Shown here: piece by piece, positions 10,196 through 21,224 of the stretch
How positions within the stretch are numbered: the stretch's first letter is position 1
How the letters are laid out: the number at the start of each line of letters is the position of its first letter
From: Nostoc parmelioides FACHB-3921
GTDB lineage: Bacteria; Cyanobacteriota; Cyanobacteriia; Cyanobacteriales; Nostocaceae
NCBI RefSeq assembly: GCF_014696625.1
Contig: NZ_JACJQL010000009.1
Location: forward strand, 102,260 to 166,259
Length of the DNA stretch: 64,000 nt
Direction of reading: 5' to 3'
Notes under the pieces: generated by a model
What the model was told of the DNA's origin: nothing
Seen by the model: only the letters and a program-made list of their open reading frames with translations
Database searches by the model: none
Made by a program: the position numbers and the translations under genes

Positions 10196-10302
10196 CTGGA
10201 GACACCATCTCTTAGTATTGCAGATGGGTTGCCAAAAGAATTTACTTATCAGCGAAAAGACAGGAAAGCAGGGAAAAATCTCACAAATGATATCTTATAG
10301 TT

Positions 10303-10324
10303 GTTAACGGTTGACTGTTGACAG
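10303..10324. repeat. GTTGAC-type heptamer repeat
   Basis: A short run of GTTGACT/GTTAACG units lies in the spacer upstream of the Fe-S carrier gene. It belongs to the dispersed repeat type seen also near 29.6, 32.1, 33.6, 45.5, 52.1, 52.3, 53.3, 56.2 and 56.8 kb. Confidence 0.6.
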
Positions 10325-10400
10325 ATTTAAAAGCCTTATGCTGTTTGGGTTTCGTCTTAACTTGGTGTGCTAATCTATCCGGCTATGGCTATAATATTCA

Positions 10401-10461
10401 TTTTCTGTGCTTCCGTGTCTTGGTGGTGGAACAGCTTTTAAACACGGAGGCACAGAGAAAA
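10401..10461 (-). terminator. Inverted repeat downstream of the cupin gene
   Basis: TGTGCTTCCGTGT (near 10406) and ACACGGAGGCACA (near 10442) pair with a single mismatch around a loop of about 25 bases. The structure lies 45-100 bases past the cupin stop on the minus strand. It may end that transcript, but it also resembles repeats dispersed in cyanobacterial spacers. Confidence 0.4.
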
Positions 10462-10505
10462 GTTAGTAGTTAAGTTATTAAACTGAGATAGTTTGCCAGT
10501 AATCT

Positions 10506-10928
10506 TTAATTAGATGTGCGAGAGTAGTCATCTTGGTAGCGAATAATATCATCCTCACCTAAATATTCGCCGTTCTGTACTTCAATGAGTACTAAGGGAA
10601 TTACGCCAGGATTCTCTAGACGGTGAGCAGTACATTGGGGTACGTAGGTAGACTGATTATTACCTAAAAGGATTTCTTTTTCACCACATACCACTCTGGC
10701 TGTACCAGAGACAACAATCCAGTGTTCACTCCGGTGATGGTGCATTTGTAGGCTGAGGCGATGTCCAGGTTTCACCTCAATCCGTTTGATTTTATATCCA
10801 CGTCCTTCTTCCAGTACTGTAAAAGAACCCCAAGGACGCAACTCAGTTGCAGCAACACTACGGCTAGTAATGGTAGTAGGTAGGGGTAAAGCGTGAGTTT
10901 TTGTTGTGGTTTCTTGAGTTTGAGCCAT
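10506..10928 (-). CDS. Cupin protein, mannose-6-phosphate isomerase type II-like
   Basis: A single cupin domain resembles the C-terminal isomerase half of bifunctional GDP-mannose pyrophosphorylase/phosphomannose isomerase. The sequence RPWGSFTVLEEGRGYKIKRIEVKPGHRLSLQMHHHRSEHWIVVSGTARV contains the metal-binding histidine cluster HHHRSEHW, and IPLVLIEVQNGEYLGEDDIIRYQDDYSR closes the fold. There is no nucleotidyltransferase half. The ATG at 10928 follows a clear GAGGT ribosome site, whereas the upstream ATG at 10949 does not, so the product is 140 residues. The likely substrate is a sugar phosphate, which is inferred from the family. Confidence 0.8.
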   Translation of the reverse strand: MAQTQETTTKTHALPLPTTITSRSVAATELRPWGSFTVLEEGRGYKIKRIEVKPGHRLSLQMHHHRSEHWIVVSGTARVVCGEKEILLGNNQSTYVPQCTAHRLENPGVIPLVLIEVQNGEYLGEDDIIRYQDDYSRTSN

Positions 10929-11206
10929 AGTTACCTCATTTGCAGACAAAACAAACTATCATTACTTCTGAAATAATTGATGGAAAATTTAGGGGAATTT
11001 TACAACCGTGAAATTAGGAGTTTTGCAGCACCTTGCTAAACATAGCAAAGTGAACCTGGGTAGGGTACAGAATATTAGTTGAAACTCTCGGTTTATACCA
11101 ATTCTTCATCAAGTAGAACGTCCGCTTATTCTCAGCTTTAAATTGGGAAAGTAGAGATTAGGGTAAGTTATGTGGAGTTTCAACTATCTACTATTTATCT
11201 GTACCG

Positions 11207-13207
11207 CTATTTTGGTTCAAGAAAAATCCCGATGCCGTTGTGGACGCGGGCGGCGGTGTTAGGATAGCGGTCTAGGAGTTGCCCACTTAGGTAAAGACTA
11301 GTTGAGCTACCACCGTCTAGGTTGAGGGCGTTTACACAGCCTAAGAGTTTCATCAGTTGGGCGTGTTCTGCTAGGTTTGGGCCTGGGCCACCTGCACGGT
11401 TATGGACTGCGGCAATTAATAAGGTATTATTTGCAGTGGTGCAAATGCCGCTACGAACAGCCCTTTCAGCAATAAAGGCGCTACTGAATTGTTCGCTTTT
11501 AGCATCGAGGACGACTTGACTATTTTGGAGGAGTAAGGGGCCGGCTCCAATGATGTGGGGGTAACTGTTAAACTCACCAGGTGTAGTGGCGCTAGTAATC
11601 TGCACATCAGTACCAACGGGGAGTTGTGAAACTACTATAGTGGTATTGCCACGTAATGTCAGTAAGTAGCCATTATTAGGGATAGGAAAGTTGGTTTGAC
11701 CCGCTTTATTCCCTGGAAATTGATTGGTGATTTTGTTGTTTTGGACTATGACAATCCGTTCATTGTCAGTTAAGGGAGTGTACAGCTTGCCCCAGGCTGG
11801 TGTGTAACGAGCGATACCGTTTTGGACATAGCCACTGTTCAGGGCTAAGATTGGCACTCGCAAATTACTGGATGTTACTAAAGTCTCTTGTAAGCTGAGA
11901 CGACCAAAGTAAAATTGTCCGGCATCGTTCCAGGCGATCGCACCCCTGTTTAAGATAGGACTAGATAGCCACTGACTATTTTGACGAATTGCCCCCAAGG
12001 GATAGCGGTTATTGCGGTTGAAATATCCTCCGTTAATTGCGCCTACAGCCAGGTAGCGTTGGGCTGTTTGCAATATGGGGGCTGTGCCTACTAAAGTATC
12101 GGGGTTAGTGATAATTGGTTTTAAGGTGAGTCCCACAGTCCTGGGGTTGACTTCCAAGAGGACGACAGGGAAACGATTTGTACCTAAATTAACAAATTGC
12201 TGTCGCCAGCGCAGTCCGGTTGCCCAGGTAATATCTCTTGGTTGCAAGGGGTCGGGACGCAAATCGATAATCAGGCGATCGGGGTTATTAATAGTGCTAA
12301 CCTGAGGAGACAAAGCTAAGGGAACACTTAGCTGCATCACCGTTTGGTTATTTACTACCTCTACTTTGGTAATTAATGGTTCCGGTGTCGGTAATTGTTT
12401 AAGTAAATTTGGTGCAGATGTAGGTGGTGGCGTTATTGGTTGGGGTGTATAACGTTGAATTAAACCTGTATCAGCGATGCCATCAAGGACGATTGTCCAC
12501 TCTCTATGGGTGGGTGCAGGAGGTTTGGCATCTGGTGTATTGGGGTTAACTGGAGGTCTGATTGGTTGTCCTTGTTTGACTTGCCAAGGTGTGGGACGGG
12601 TTAAGTCCACAACAATGCGAGTTGCGGGCAACGATGGCACAATCGGGGTTCCTGGTCGCTGACTGGAGCGAATATTTCTTACTTGCCCTGGGGGAGTGGC
12701 GATCGCTAATGTGTTACCTTGGGATTGAATCTGCCATCCTGCTGTTCGGGCAAGATTGGTAATGTCTAGATAGCGATAGCCGCCCTGAAGCCTAGTGGTT
12801 AAAACTGTTGGTTGGGTTGTTGATGAAAACCACACCACTGGCTGTCTAGATGGGTCATTACTGTTTAATAAGTCCACGCCAATCAATTGTCTAAGAGCGC
12901 CATCACTAATCAGTGTTGTTATTTGATCTGCTGTTCTTGGTTGCTGCAACCAAGCTCCTGGTAAGATACGGCCATTGAGAGAAATTTGGCTACCTGAAGA
13001 TAATCTCACTGATGGAGGCGATGTTGGACGAGGTGCATTTACTTGTCCAATTTTTTGTGGCTGCTGGGCGCTGGTGGCATAGGCAGCAGACAAACATAGT
13101 GATACTGCGGTTAGACAGGACAGAGTAGCTGGTAAGAAGCTGTATTTTAATGGTTTAGTAACAATATTGCGATTTTTTCGTAGGCAAAAATTTGTCATTT
13201 TGTCCAT
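11207..13207 (-). CDS. Secreted phosphodiester glycosidase (NAGPA-domain) family protein
   Basis: The 666-residue protein begins with a basic segment and a hydrophobic stretch (residues 24-48) ending ATSAQQ, a probable signal peptide. It is therefore exported to the periplasm or beyond. Residues of roughly 60-350 form a proline-rich, beta-rich region with AMIN-like strands (VVDLTRPTPW, LIIDLRPDP). The C-terminal 300 residues match the phosphodiester glycosidase domain related to the mammalian uncovering enzyme, with AINGGYFNRNN, HIIGAGPLLL and LLGCVNALNLDGGSSTSLYL...VHNGIGIFL. The domain is known to hydrolyse sugar phosphodiesters or act on cell-wall material; the substrate here is unknown. 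The AMIN-like part suggests envelope localisation (inference). Confidence 0.82.
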   Translation of the reverse strand: MDKMTNFCLRKNRNIVTKPLKYSFLPATLSCLTAVSLCLSAAYATSAQQPQKIGQVNAPRPTSPPSVRLSSGSQISLNGRILPGAWLQQPRTADQITTLISDGALRQLIGVDLLNSNDPSRQPVVWFSSTTQPTVLTTRLQGGYRYLDITNLARTAGWQIQSQGNTLAIATPPGQVRNIRSSQRPGTPIVPSLPATRIVVDLTRPTPWQVKQGQPIRPPVNPNTPDAKPPAPTHREWTIVLDGIADTGLIQRYTPQPITPPPTSAPNLLKQLPTPEPLITKVEVVNNQTVMQLSVPLALSPQVSTINNPDRLIIDLRPDPLQPRDITWATGLRWRQQFVNLGTNRFPVVLLEVNPRTVGLTLKPIITNPDTLVGTAPILQTAQRYLAVGAINGGYFNRNNRYPLGAIRQNSQWLSSPILNRGAIAWNDAGQFYFGRLSLQETLVTSSNLRVPILALNSGYVQNGIARYTPAWGKLYTPLTDNERIVIVQNNKITNQFPGNKAGQTNFPIPNNGYLLTLRGNTTIVVSQLPVGTDVQITSATTPGEFNSYPHIIGAGPLLLQNSQVVLDAKSEQFSSAFIAERAVRSGICTTANNTLLIAAVHNRAGGPGPNLAEHAQLMKLLGCVNALNLDGGSSTSLYLSGQLLDRYPNTAARVHNGIGIFLEPK

Positions 13208-14100
13208 AATTTACATAGTTACTTTTGAAACCTATCACCCAACGACCTAGTTAGCTAATTGTGTGGAAATCTTGAAACATAAAGAGCTATTTTAGTAGTA
13301 AATGTGATAGGATATATATTGGCTTCTTATCTCTTAAAGATGACAAGCTAAAATTTTGCCGCAAAAACCACTGTAACTGAATGCTTTAACTAGCACTAGT
13401 TATAACAAAACTAAAAATAAGCTACTACGCTTTTAAATTACATGGTCACCTGTATGGTTTGTTGATTGCTGACCCGTAGACTACACTCAGGTTCAACTGT
13501 CAACGACCAACATGAAAAGATGTGCAAGTTAAATGCGTGACAGCTTAGTAGTTTTGGTTATTATATTTGGATAAGATATTAGATACTGATACATTGTTCC
13601 TGCTGTTGCTACTTGAGTGAAGGTTACACAGTGGGGACTTTAGAGGCAACAGCAAAAATCTATCTCACAACAATGAAAATATTTTAGTAATTGTCAAAGG
13701 GGTATATATTGTACTACGCTGATTTTGCTGCTAAATCAGGATTATTTCTAGCCAAAGATACAGTGAAGTGTGAAATTGATATGCGATGGGCTATGCCCCA
13801 CCTTAGGTGATCGCTAGCACTCAAAAATCGCTTTGCTGGAAAAATTAAAACAAAGAAATTGGGAAAATATCAAGCTAGACAATATTAAGTAGAGGACTGT
13901 CAAGGTACAGAAATTTTTTCTTCCATAGAATAAACACATAAAACATAACGTCAAAATTTTAACAGGGTAGTAAAAAGCCAGAGTTAAAATTTTTTTTCTC
14001 TAAATTTCAGTGATTTTATGTATTCATAGAACACGAAATTTAGCAATTTTTCTCACAAACAGTGGCGCAATTCGTGACTCAACGATCTCAGGAACAGGCT
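13208..14100. other. Long leader/intergenic region upstream of glutamate synthase
   Basis: This gap of almost 900 bases has no supported coding sequence. It must contain the promoter of the glutamate synthase gene and that of the divergent glycosidase-like gene. A sequence close to an NtcA box is visible around 13701 (GTA-N7-TAC), but the spacing is one base short of the consensus, so I do not call it. One stable inverted repeat is listed separately. Confidence 0.4.
13601..13654 (+). ncRNA. Candidate structured leader element or small RNA
   Basis: TGCTGTTGC (13601-13609) and GCAACAGCA (13646-13654) form a perfect 9-base-pair stem closing a 36-base GA-rich loop, followed by AAAATC. It lies about 450 bases upstream of the glutamate synthase start. 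It could be a leader fold or a fragment of an independent RNA. No known riboswitch consensus is recognised. Confidence 0.25.
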
Positions 14101-17100
14101 ATGAATGATAACTCGACGCATCAAAACCAACAAATCACGGCGAATAATAATTCAGGGGATACCTACCAAGGGCAAAGGTGGTTAGTAGAAGAACGGGATG
14201 CCTGTGGTGTAGGTTTTATCGCTCATCGTCAAAATCATGGCGGTCACGAAATTGTGGCTAAAGCTTTAGCGGCTTTGACCTGTTTAGAACATCGGGGTGG
14301 TTGTAGCGCCGACCAAGATTCTGGGGATGGTGCTGGTATATTAACCGCTATTCCTTGGGAGTTGTTGCAGCAAGATTATCCCCAAGGACAGATAGACTTT
14401 TTGTCCAGTAAAAATATTGCTGTGGGCATGATTTTTTTGCCACAGGATGCAGAAGTTGCCCAAAAGGCTAAAGCCATTTTTGAACAAATTGCCACTGAAG
14501 AAAAATTTACTGTATTGGGCTGGCGAGTAGTTCCGGTACAACCTGATTTATTGGGGATACAGGCAAAAGAAAATCAACCCCGAATTGAGCAAGTTATTTT
14601 AAGCGCCGATAACACTGGTGATGCACTAGAAAGGCAACTTTTTATTACTCGTAAGCGTTTATTCAAAGCCGTAAAAAGTATCTCGGAAGAATTTTACATT
14701 TGTTCTTTGTCCAGTCGCACTATTGTATATAAGGGAATGGTGCGATCGGCGGTTTTGGGAGCATTCTATCTAGACCTACAAAACCCAGCTTATAAGAGTG
14801 CTTTTGCTGTTTATCACCGGCGCTTTAGTACAAATACTATGCCCAAGTGGCCTTTAGCGCAACCGATGCGGCTATTGGGTCATAACGGGGAAATTAATAC
14901 CCTGTTGGGAAATATTAATTGGATGATGGCGAGAGAAGCTAACTTGAGTCATCCCATTTGGGGCGATCGCTTTGATGAACTCAAGCCATCAGTTCTCATG
15001 GGGAACAGTGATTCGGCAACTCTCGATAACGTCCTCGAATTATTGGTGCATTCTGGACGTAGCCCCTTAGAAGCCTTGATGATTATGGTGCCAGAGGCTT
15101 ACCAAAATCAACCATCCTTGCGTAACTATCCCGAAATCGTTGATTTTTACGAATATTACAGTGGTTTGCAAGAAGCATGGGACGGCCCCGCACTGCTGGT
15201 ATTTGGGGATGGTAAAACAGTAGGGGCAACATTAGACCGGAATGGTTTAAGACCTGCTCGTTATCTCATTACCAAAGATGACTATATAGTAGTGGCTTCG
15301 GAAGCTGGGGTAGTAGATTTCCCAGAAGCAGACATTATTGAGAAAGGTAGACTAGGCCCTGGACAAATGATTGCAGTGGATCTAGTCAACCATGAAATCC
15401 TGAAGAATTGGGAAATTAAGCAGCGCATTGCCAAACAGCAACCTTATGGAGAATGGCTGCAAAAGTACCGTCAGGAACTCAAGCAGCTTACCAGTCAGGT
15501 AAATGGTAATGGTAACGGTCACCGGGTAGCGGATAACGGTCATGTCAGCACCACGAAGATTGACAAAGAAACCTTACTGCGTCAGCAATTAGCCTTTGGT
15601 TACACCACCGAAGATGTAGAAATGGTCATTCAACCAATGGCCGCCACTGGTTCAGAACCGACTTTCTGTATGGGCGATGATATCCCCTTGGCAGTGCTGA
15701 CAGACAAACCCCACTTGCTTTATGACTATTTCAAACAGCGTTTTGCCCAAGTCACCAACCCAGCAATTGATCCCTTAAGGGAAAAGTTGGTGATGTCTTT
15801 GAAAGTGGAACTGGGGGAACGGGGTAACTTATTGGAACCCAAACCAGAATACGCTAGAAGGCTAAAGCTAGAATCGCCAGTACTATTAGAGTCAGAATTG
15901 GCAGCAATTAAGCTATCAGGATTTGCTACAGCTGAATTGTCTACCTTGTTTGCGATCGCCAATGGGCCAGATGGTCTCAAAGCAGCAGTCCTAGCCTTGC
16001 AACAACAAGCGGCGGAATCAGTCCGGGCCGGTGCGAAAATTCTCGTTTTAAGCGATCGCGCAGGCGCAGGTATCAGCACAGAATATAGTTACATTCCTCC
16101 CCTATTAGCTGTAGGTGCAGTGCATCACTACCTAATTCGGGAAGGATTGCGAACGAAGACATCTTTAATTGTCGATACGGCTCAATGCTGGAGTACACAC
16201 CATTTTGCTTGTTTAATTGGCTATGGTGCAGGCGCTATTTGTCCTTACATGACTTTGGATACTGTGCGGAATTGGTGGTCAGATCCCGCAACCCAACAGT
16301 TCATGGAACGGGGTAAAATCACAAGCCTTTCATTGGAACAAGCGATCGCCAACTATCGTAAAGCTGTAGAGTCGGGTTTGTTGAAGATCCTCTCGAAGAT
16401 GGGAATTTCGCTGCTCGCCAGCTATCAAGCAGCGCAGATTTTTGAAGCTATCGGGATTGGTGGCGATTTGTTAGCTTTGGGATTCCAAGGAACAGCTTCT
16501 CGCATCGGTGGTTTGAGTGTCAGCGAGTTAGCCCAAGAAGTCCTGTCCATCCACAGCAAGGCTTTCCCAGAACTAGCAACCCACAAGTTGGAAAACTTGG
16601 GGTTTGTCAACTACCGCCCCACCGGCGAGTACCACATGAACAATCCCAAACTGGCAAAAGCGCTGCATGAGGCTGTAGATGGGAAGAAATACGACCACTA
16701 CGAAGTTTACAAGCAGTACTTACAAGGTAGACCAATTACAGCCTTACGAGACTTGCTAGACTTCCACAGCGATCGCACCCCCATATCTCTAGAAGAAGTA
16801 GAATCAGTCAGCGATATTGTCAAGCGCTTCTGTACTGGGGGGATGTCCTTGGGTGCATTGTCACGGGAAGCCCATGAAGTATTAGCGATCGCCATGAACC
16901 GGATTGGTGGTAAATCCAATTCTGGGGAAGGTGGAGAAGACCCAGTACGTTACAAAGTGTTGGATGATGTGGATTCATTGGGACACTCTCCAACTCTCCC
17001 CCATTTGCGAGGTTTGCGGAATGGAGACACAGCCTCTAGCGCCATCAAGCAAGTCGCATCAGGACGCTTTGGTGTCACACCAGAGTATTTAGCCAGCGCC

Positions 17101-18777
17101 AAACAAATCGAAATCAAAATTGCCCAAGGTGCAAAACCAGGGGAAGGTGGACAGCTACCAGGGCCAAAGGTGAGTCCTTACATTGCCATGTTACGGCGGT
17201 CTAAGCCCGGTGTCACCTTGATTTCACCACCACCGCACCACGATATTTATTCCATTGAAGACTTAGCACAGTTGATTTTTGACCTACACCAAATCAACCC
17301 CAAAGCCCAAGTATCGGTGAAACTAGTAGCGGAGATTGGTATTGGGACAATCGCGGCCGGTGTGGCGAAAGCCAACGCGGATATCATCCAAATTTCTGGT
17401 CATGATGGTGGTACAGGTGCATCACCACTCTCATCAATTAAGCACGCCGGTTCGCCTTGGGAACTGGGCTTGAGTGAAGTGCATCGGGTGTTGATGGAAA
17501 ATAGTCTGCGCGATCGCGTGGTCTTACGTGTAGATGGCGGTCTCAAGAGTGGTTGGGACGTGTTAATTGGTGCGTTGATGGGTGCAGAGGAATTTGGCTT
17601 CGGTTCCATCGCCATGATTGCAGAAGGCTGTATTATGGCGAGAATCTGCCACACCAATAACTGTCCTGTGGGCGTTGCTTCCCAAAAAGAAGAATTACGC
17701 AAACGCTTTACAGGTATCCCCGAACACGTTGTCAACTTCTTCTACTTCGTTGCGGAAGAAGTGCGTCATCTGTTAGCTAAACTCGGCTATCGTTCTTTGT
17801 CGGAAATCATCGGCCGGGCTGATATTTTGACAACACGCCAGGACGCAAAACTAACCAAAACCCAAGCTATCAACCTCAACTGCTTACTCCAACTACCAGA
17901 CACCAGAGAAAATCGGAGTTGGTTGGTACATGAAGAAGTCCACAGCAACGGCCCCGTTGTGGATGACCAATTACTGGCTGATCTCGACATTCAAGCAGCC
18001 ATTCGCAACCAGTCTGCTGTTACCAAGACTTTACCTATAGTCAATACTGACAGAACATTGGGGGCGAGACTAGCTGGGGCGATCGCTTCTCAATACGGTG
18101 ATAGTGGTTTTGAGGGACAAATTAACCTTAATTTCACAGGTAGTGTCGGTCAAAGCTTTGGTGCTTTCAACCTCCCTGGAATCATTCTCACGCTGGAGGG
18201 AGAAGCCAACGACTACGTAGGTAAAGGAATGCACGGTGGTGAAATTATCATCAAGCCACCAGCAGAGGCTACTTATGATCCTGCACAAAACGTCATTGTG
18301 GGTAATACCTGTCTCTACGGTGCTACTGGTGGGGTATTATTTGCCAATGGTTTAGGCGGAGAACGCTTTGCTGTCCGCAACTCTAAAGGTGTAGCCGTGA
18401 TTGAAGGTACAGGTGATCACTGCTGCGAGTATATGACAGGTGGCACAATTGTCGTCCTTGGCAAAGTAGGACGCAACGTAGCTGCGGGGATGACTGGTGG
18501 GTTAGCTTACTTCTTAGACGAAGATGGTTCATTTCCTGAATTAGTTAACAGGGAAATTGTGAAAATTCAACGGGTGCTAACCACAGCCGGGGAGAAACAA
18601 CTACAAGACTTAATTAAAGCTCATGTAGAACGTACAGGTTCGCCAAAAGGTCAGATAATCTTAGAAAATTGGCAGGAATACTTGCCTAAGTTCTGGCAGT
18701 TAGTACCACCTTCAGAGGCTGAAAGCCCAGAAGCTAACCCCCAAGCTGTAGTAGAGAAATATCTGAGTTCTGTCTAA
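14101..18777 (+). CDS. gltB: Ferredoxin-dependent glutamate synthase large subunit
   Basis: It makes two glutamates from glutamine and 2-oxoglutarate with photosynthetic electrons, completing the GS-GOGAT cycle. The class II glutaminase nucleophile cysteine lies in [14 protein letters not shown], about 35 residues from the chosen ATG, so a short propeptide is removed. Central and FMN-binding synthase domains follow ([29 protein letters not shown]). The 3Fe-4S cysteines occur as C-x5-C-x4-C ([12 protein letters not shown], near residue 1180), and a GXGXG beta-helix domain ends the protein. No NADPH-binding small subunit gene is adjacent, which fits the ferredoxin type (also named glsF). The frame opens at GTG 14062, but ATG 14101 has an AGGA site and gives a normal propeptide. 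Confidence 0.96.
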   Translation: MNDNSTHQNQQITANNNSGDTYQGQRWLVEERDACGVGFIAHRQNHGGHEIVAKALAALTCLEHRGGCSADQDSGDGAGILTAIPWELLQQDYPQGQIDFLSSKNIAVGMIFLPQDAEVAQKAKAIFEQIATEEKFTVLGWRVVPVQPDLLGIQAKENQPRIEQVILSADNTGDALERQLFITRKRLFKAVKSISEEFYICSLSSRTIVYKGMVRSAVLGAFYLDLQNPAYKSAFAVYHRRFSTNTMPKWPLAQPMRLLGHNGEINTLLGNINWMMAREANLSHPIWGDRFDELKPSVLMGNSDSATLDNVLELLVHSGRSPLEALMIMVPEAYQNQPSLRNYPEIVDFYEYYSGLQEAWDGPALLVFGDGKTVGATLDRNGLRPARYLITKDDYIVVASEAGVVDFPEADIIEKGRLGPGQMIAVDLVNHEILKNWEIKQRIAKQQPYGEWLQKYRQELKQLTSQVNGNGNGHRVADNGHVSTTKIDKETLLRQQLAFGYTTEDVEMVIQPMAATGSEPTFCMGDDIPLAVLTDKPHLLYDYFKQRFAQVTNPAIDPLREKLVMSLKVELGERGNLLEPKPEYARRLKLESPVLLESELAAIKLSGFATAELSTLFAIANGPDGLKAAVLALQQQAAESVRAGAKILVLSDRAGAGISTEYSYIPPLLAVGAVHHYLIREGLRTKTSLIVDTAQCWSTHHFACLIGYGAGAICPYMTLDTVRNWWSDPATQQFMERGKITSLSLEQAIANYRKAVESGLLKILSKMGISLLASYQAAQIFEAIGIGGDLLALGFQGTASRIGGLSVSELAQEVLSIHSKAFPELATHKLENLGFVNYRPTGEYHMNNPKLAKALHEAVDGKKYDHYEVYKQYLQGRPITALRDLLDFHSDRTPISLEEVESVSDIVKRFCTGGMSLGALSREAHEVLAIAMNRIGGKSNSGEGGEDPVRYKVLDDVDSLGHSPTLPHLRGLRNGDTASSAIKQVASGRFGVTPEYLASAKQIEIKIAQGAKPGEGGQLPGPKVSPYIAMLRRSKPGVTLISPPPHHDIYSIEDLAQLIFDLHQINPKAQVSVKLVAEIGIGTIAAGVAKANADIIQISGHDGGTGASPLSSIKHAGSPWELGLSEVHRVLMENSLRDRVVLRVDGGLKSGWDVLIGALMGAEEFGFGSIAMIAEGCIMARICHTNNCPVGVASQKEELRKRFTGIPEHVVNFFYFVAEEVRHLLAKLGYRSLSEIIGRADILTTRQDAKLTKTQAINLNCLLQLPDTRENRSWLVHEEVHSNGPVVDDQLLADLDIQAAIRNQSAVTKTLPIVNTDRTLGARLAGAIASQYGDSGFEGQINLNFTGSVGQSFGAFNLPGIILTLEGEANDYVGKGMHGGEIIIKPPAEATYDPAQNVIVGNTCLYGATGGVLFANGLGGERFAVRNSKGVAVIEGTGDHCCEYMTGGTIVVLGKVGRNVAAGMTGGLAYFLDEDGSFPELVNREIVKIQRVLTTAGEKQLQDLIKAHVERTGSPKGQIILENWQEYLPKFWQLVPPSEAESPEANPQAVVEKYLSSV

Positions 18778-18788
18778 TCATTGGTTAT

Positions 18789-18929
18789 TAGTAAGACTTA
18801 CGCACCCAGGTTTTCTGTTGAGACTGGGTGTAAGGGGGTAAGGGTATAGGGGTGTACGGATTTTAAACATTGATACCCTTATACCCTTCTCCAAACCCTT
18901 GATTTTTCGTTTTCATGCGTAAGTCCTAA
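18789..18929. mobile_element. MITE-like element, family 1, copy A
   Basis: Terminal inverted repeats TAAGACTTACGCA (left) and TGCGTAAGTCCTA (right) bound about 140 bases that carry an internal inverted repeat (TAAGGGTATAGGGGTG and ATACCCTTATACCCTT). There is no coding capacity. Related copies lie near 28.2 kb and 46.1 kb. It sits directly downstream of the glutamate synthase gene. Confidence 0.65.
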
Positions 18930-18982
18930 TTATTTATGACTAATACAGCAATATTTAGAGACAGGGACATACTCATTTGAAC

Positions 18983-19010
18983 AAAAGACGCGATATATCG
19001 CGTCTTTTTT
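18983..19010. terminator. Bidirectional terminator between convergent genes
   Basis: AAAAGACGCGATATATCGCGTCTTTT is a perfect palindrome followed by more T residues on the plus strand and flanked by A residues on the other side. It lies between gltB (+) and the polysaccharide deacetylase gene (-), 17 bases from the latter's stop. It can serve both transcripts. Confidence 0.75.
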
Positions 19011-19027
19011 CATAACGGATTTATCAA

Positions 19028-19945
19028 CTACTTTTGATGGGCAATTAATTTTTCATCTTTATCTTGCATTTCTAAAAGTTCGGGAACAGTAACAAAACTG
19101 TAACCCTGCTTGCGAAATCTAGCAATAATTTCTGGTAAAGCTTGTACAGTTTGAGTGCGATTACCACCACCATCGTGCATAAGGACAATCCCACCGGGTT
19201 TTGCTAGTCTAAACACATTATTAATTAACTTTGGTACACTGGGACGCGAGTAGTCAACTGAGTCTGATGACCACATGATCACCGCATACTTATTATTTCT
19301 AGCATAGGAGACTAGTCCATTATTCATCATGCCTCCCGGTGGACGAAATAAGTCTGTTTTCACACCTGTTATTTGATATATAAGATTACTTGTATTATTA
19401 ACTTCATAAGCTGCTACCTGGGGATTCATGAAATGATACCAATGATGCCAAGTATGGTTGCCAACTGCGTGTCCCTCAGCGACCACTCTTCTTAATAAAT
19501 CTGGGTAATTTTTTACGTTTTGTCCAACAACAAAAAATGTTGCCTTAATATTATTTTGTTTAAGAATATCTAATACTTGTGTCGTACTTTCAGGCCAAGG
19601 GCCGTCATCAAAGGTAAGTGCAATGACTTTCTGTCCGTGGGTAAGTTTTGCTGTTTTAATAGTTGCACCTTGAAAACGTGCCGGAACAGCATAAGACAAA
19701 CCCTTAGTTTTTGCTTCTTGCTGCCAACTAGTCAACATCATCGATTTGAATTTTTCAATTCGCTGCCGAGTTCCTGCTTTAGCGGGTGTAATATTTATGT
19801 TGATATTATTGATATTGACTCGGCTTTGTGCATCTGATGCGTTGGGTTTGAGCAACATCATCACACCAAGACTCAAACTAGCACTGAGAGCTAACAATGC
19901 AAATAATACTCCTTGTGGCCAAAGAAAAGACTTATTGTTTTCCAC
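19028..19945 (-). CDS. Polysaccharide deacetylase (NodB-homology) family protein
   Basis: This 305-residue protein has an N-terminal membrane anchor or signal sequence (LFALLALSASLSLGVMMLL, residues 14-33), so the enzyme works outside the cytoplasmic membrane. The NodB domain starts near residue 103. Motif 1 is TFDDGPWPES with the catalytic Asp and metal-binding Asp. Motif 2 is HAVGNHTWHH with the metal histidines. Motif 3 is RPPGG and a later motif is VLMHDGGG. Family members remove N-acetyl groups from peptidoglycan, chitin-like or exopolysaccharide chains; which one is used here is unknown. The start is GTG at 19945 with an AGGAG site seven bases upstream. It converges with gltB across a shared terminator. 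Confidence 0.88.
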   Translation of the reverse strand: MENNKSFLWPQGVLFALLALSASLSLGVMMLLKPNASDAQSRVNINNININITPAKAGTRQRIEKFKSMMLTSWQQEAKTKGLSYAVPARFQGATIKTAKLTHGQKVIALTFDDGPWPESTTQVLDILKQNNIKATFFVVGQNVKNYPDLLRRVVAEGHAVGNHTWHHWYHFMNPQVAAYEVNNTSNLIYQITGVKTDLFRPPGGMMNNGLVSYARNNKYAVIMWSSDSVDYSRPSVPKLINNVFRLAKPGGIVLMHDGGGNRTQTVQALPEIIARFRKQGYSFVTVPELLEMQDKDEKLIAHQK

Positions 19946-21224
19946 TTCATAGCTCCTTCAGGGGTAGAATCATTTGTGACGATGACGACTGTAATGTTGC
20001 ATACATCTCTGTATCAATATTTAGATACTGAGCTAATTTCTATTAATCCTGAAATTTTTAATACAAATTAAAAGAAATTTAAAAATACACCAGCTATAGC
20101 TAATTTGACCTAGCTTCATCAGCTAAAATGGGCGATATGATAGGCTACTAGCCTATGTAAAAACTCCTATTATTTAATATCAAAATAAACCTATCCTCAC
20201 AGTGTAGAATGTATGTTCCTGCCTTTGAATCAAAGTTATCGAATATTATGAATTAGACCCTGGCTTTTAGACACTGTAAATAAACACTTAAGCTAAGACA
20301 TGAAAAGTCATCAAATTATCAGTATTGTCAAATCGATAAATTACTATTATTTGATGTCAATATTCCATTCATTTAAAGAATGCTGTATAAGTTCGCCTGT
20401 TGATAAGAAACATTTTACTGCTAACTAGCATTTTTACCTTTTAAAGAAAAAATTAAATTTTGAGTTAACTTCGTCCCTCTTAACTTTGTTGTCCAGCAAA
20501 TGGACGACATTTGCCTAAACATAGTTTCGCATTACCAAGAAGTTTAGATTAGTTAATCTATATACTCTTTGAGATATTCATGAAAAATTAATAATTAAAT
20601 ACTGAATTTTATGTATAAAAATACTTTAATTATTCAATATATATAATTTCAACAAAAATCTGACTAGCTTGATAATTGCTATTTCAATCCTCTAGTGAAT
20701 TAATGTTGCTATCCTATTAATATAAAAATTATATATACGTTGTTACAGTATATTTACTGAAATTATCGAAAATTCTCAATATTTAACAACTACAAAAGAG
20801 CCTGTATTGACAAGGTAAATTATGGTTTACACGGTAAAAAAGCTGTTTGATGTCAAAAAATTACATAAATATCTGATTTTAGAGTCTATGGATCAGTATT
20901 GAAATGCGATCGCTCATAGTATGATTAATCTTAATTAATCAGCTTTTCATCTAAGTGTTCCAACAGATGATTGGTTGTTAGATCACTGGTCGGCCTTTTT
21001 TCTTTGTGACAGGATTTGCTGAGTCAGCGCTATTGTATGGTTTAATCCCACCAGCTTTAAATTTTTTTAATTGACAACACACATATATAGTAAGATTTGT
21101 GACGTTGAAAGAACAAAAGGCGATCGCTAGCCTTTTCTGTAACTTAGAACACTTATTATTCATTGCCACTGAATTTGCAAGGCTGGCTAACTATAGTTAG
21201 TTGTACTAATATTTTGCCGTAAAT
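19946..21224. other. 1.28-kb AT-rich region without recognisable genes
   Basis: No reading frame here has protein-like composition. The one minus-strand frame of 63 codons (20978-21169) looks random. The region is strongly AT-rich and holds a perfect palindrome at 20140-20156. It may contain promoters for both flanking genes, a small RNA or remnants of a lost gene, but nothing further can be supported. Confidence 0.5.
20140..20156. promoter_or_regulatory. Perfect 8-1-8 palindrome
   Basis: ATAGGCTACTAGCCTAT is a perfect inverted repeat with one central base, 195 bases upstream of the deacetylase start. It has the same geometry as the 2220-2236 palindrome but a different sequence. It may be an operator or chance. 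Confidence 0.25.

Noticed and set aside
13701..13713. NtcA box upstream of glutamate synthase
   Set aside because: GTA and TAC are separated by seven instead of eight bases, so it does not meet the consensus.
20978..21169. 63-codon minus-strand frame
   Set aside because: It lies in AT-rich spacer, and its sequence has no domain or membrane pattern.
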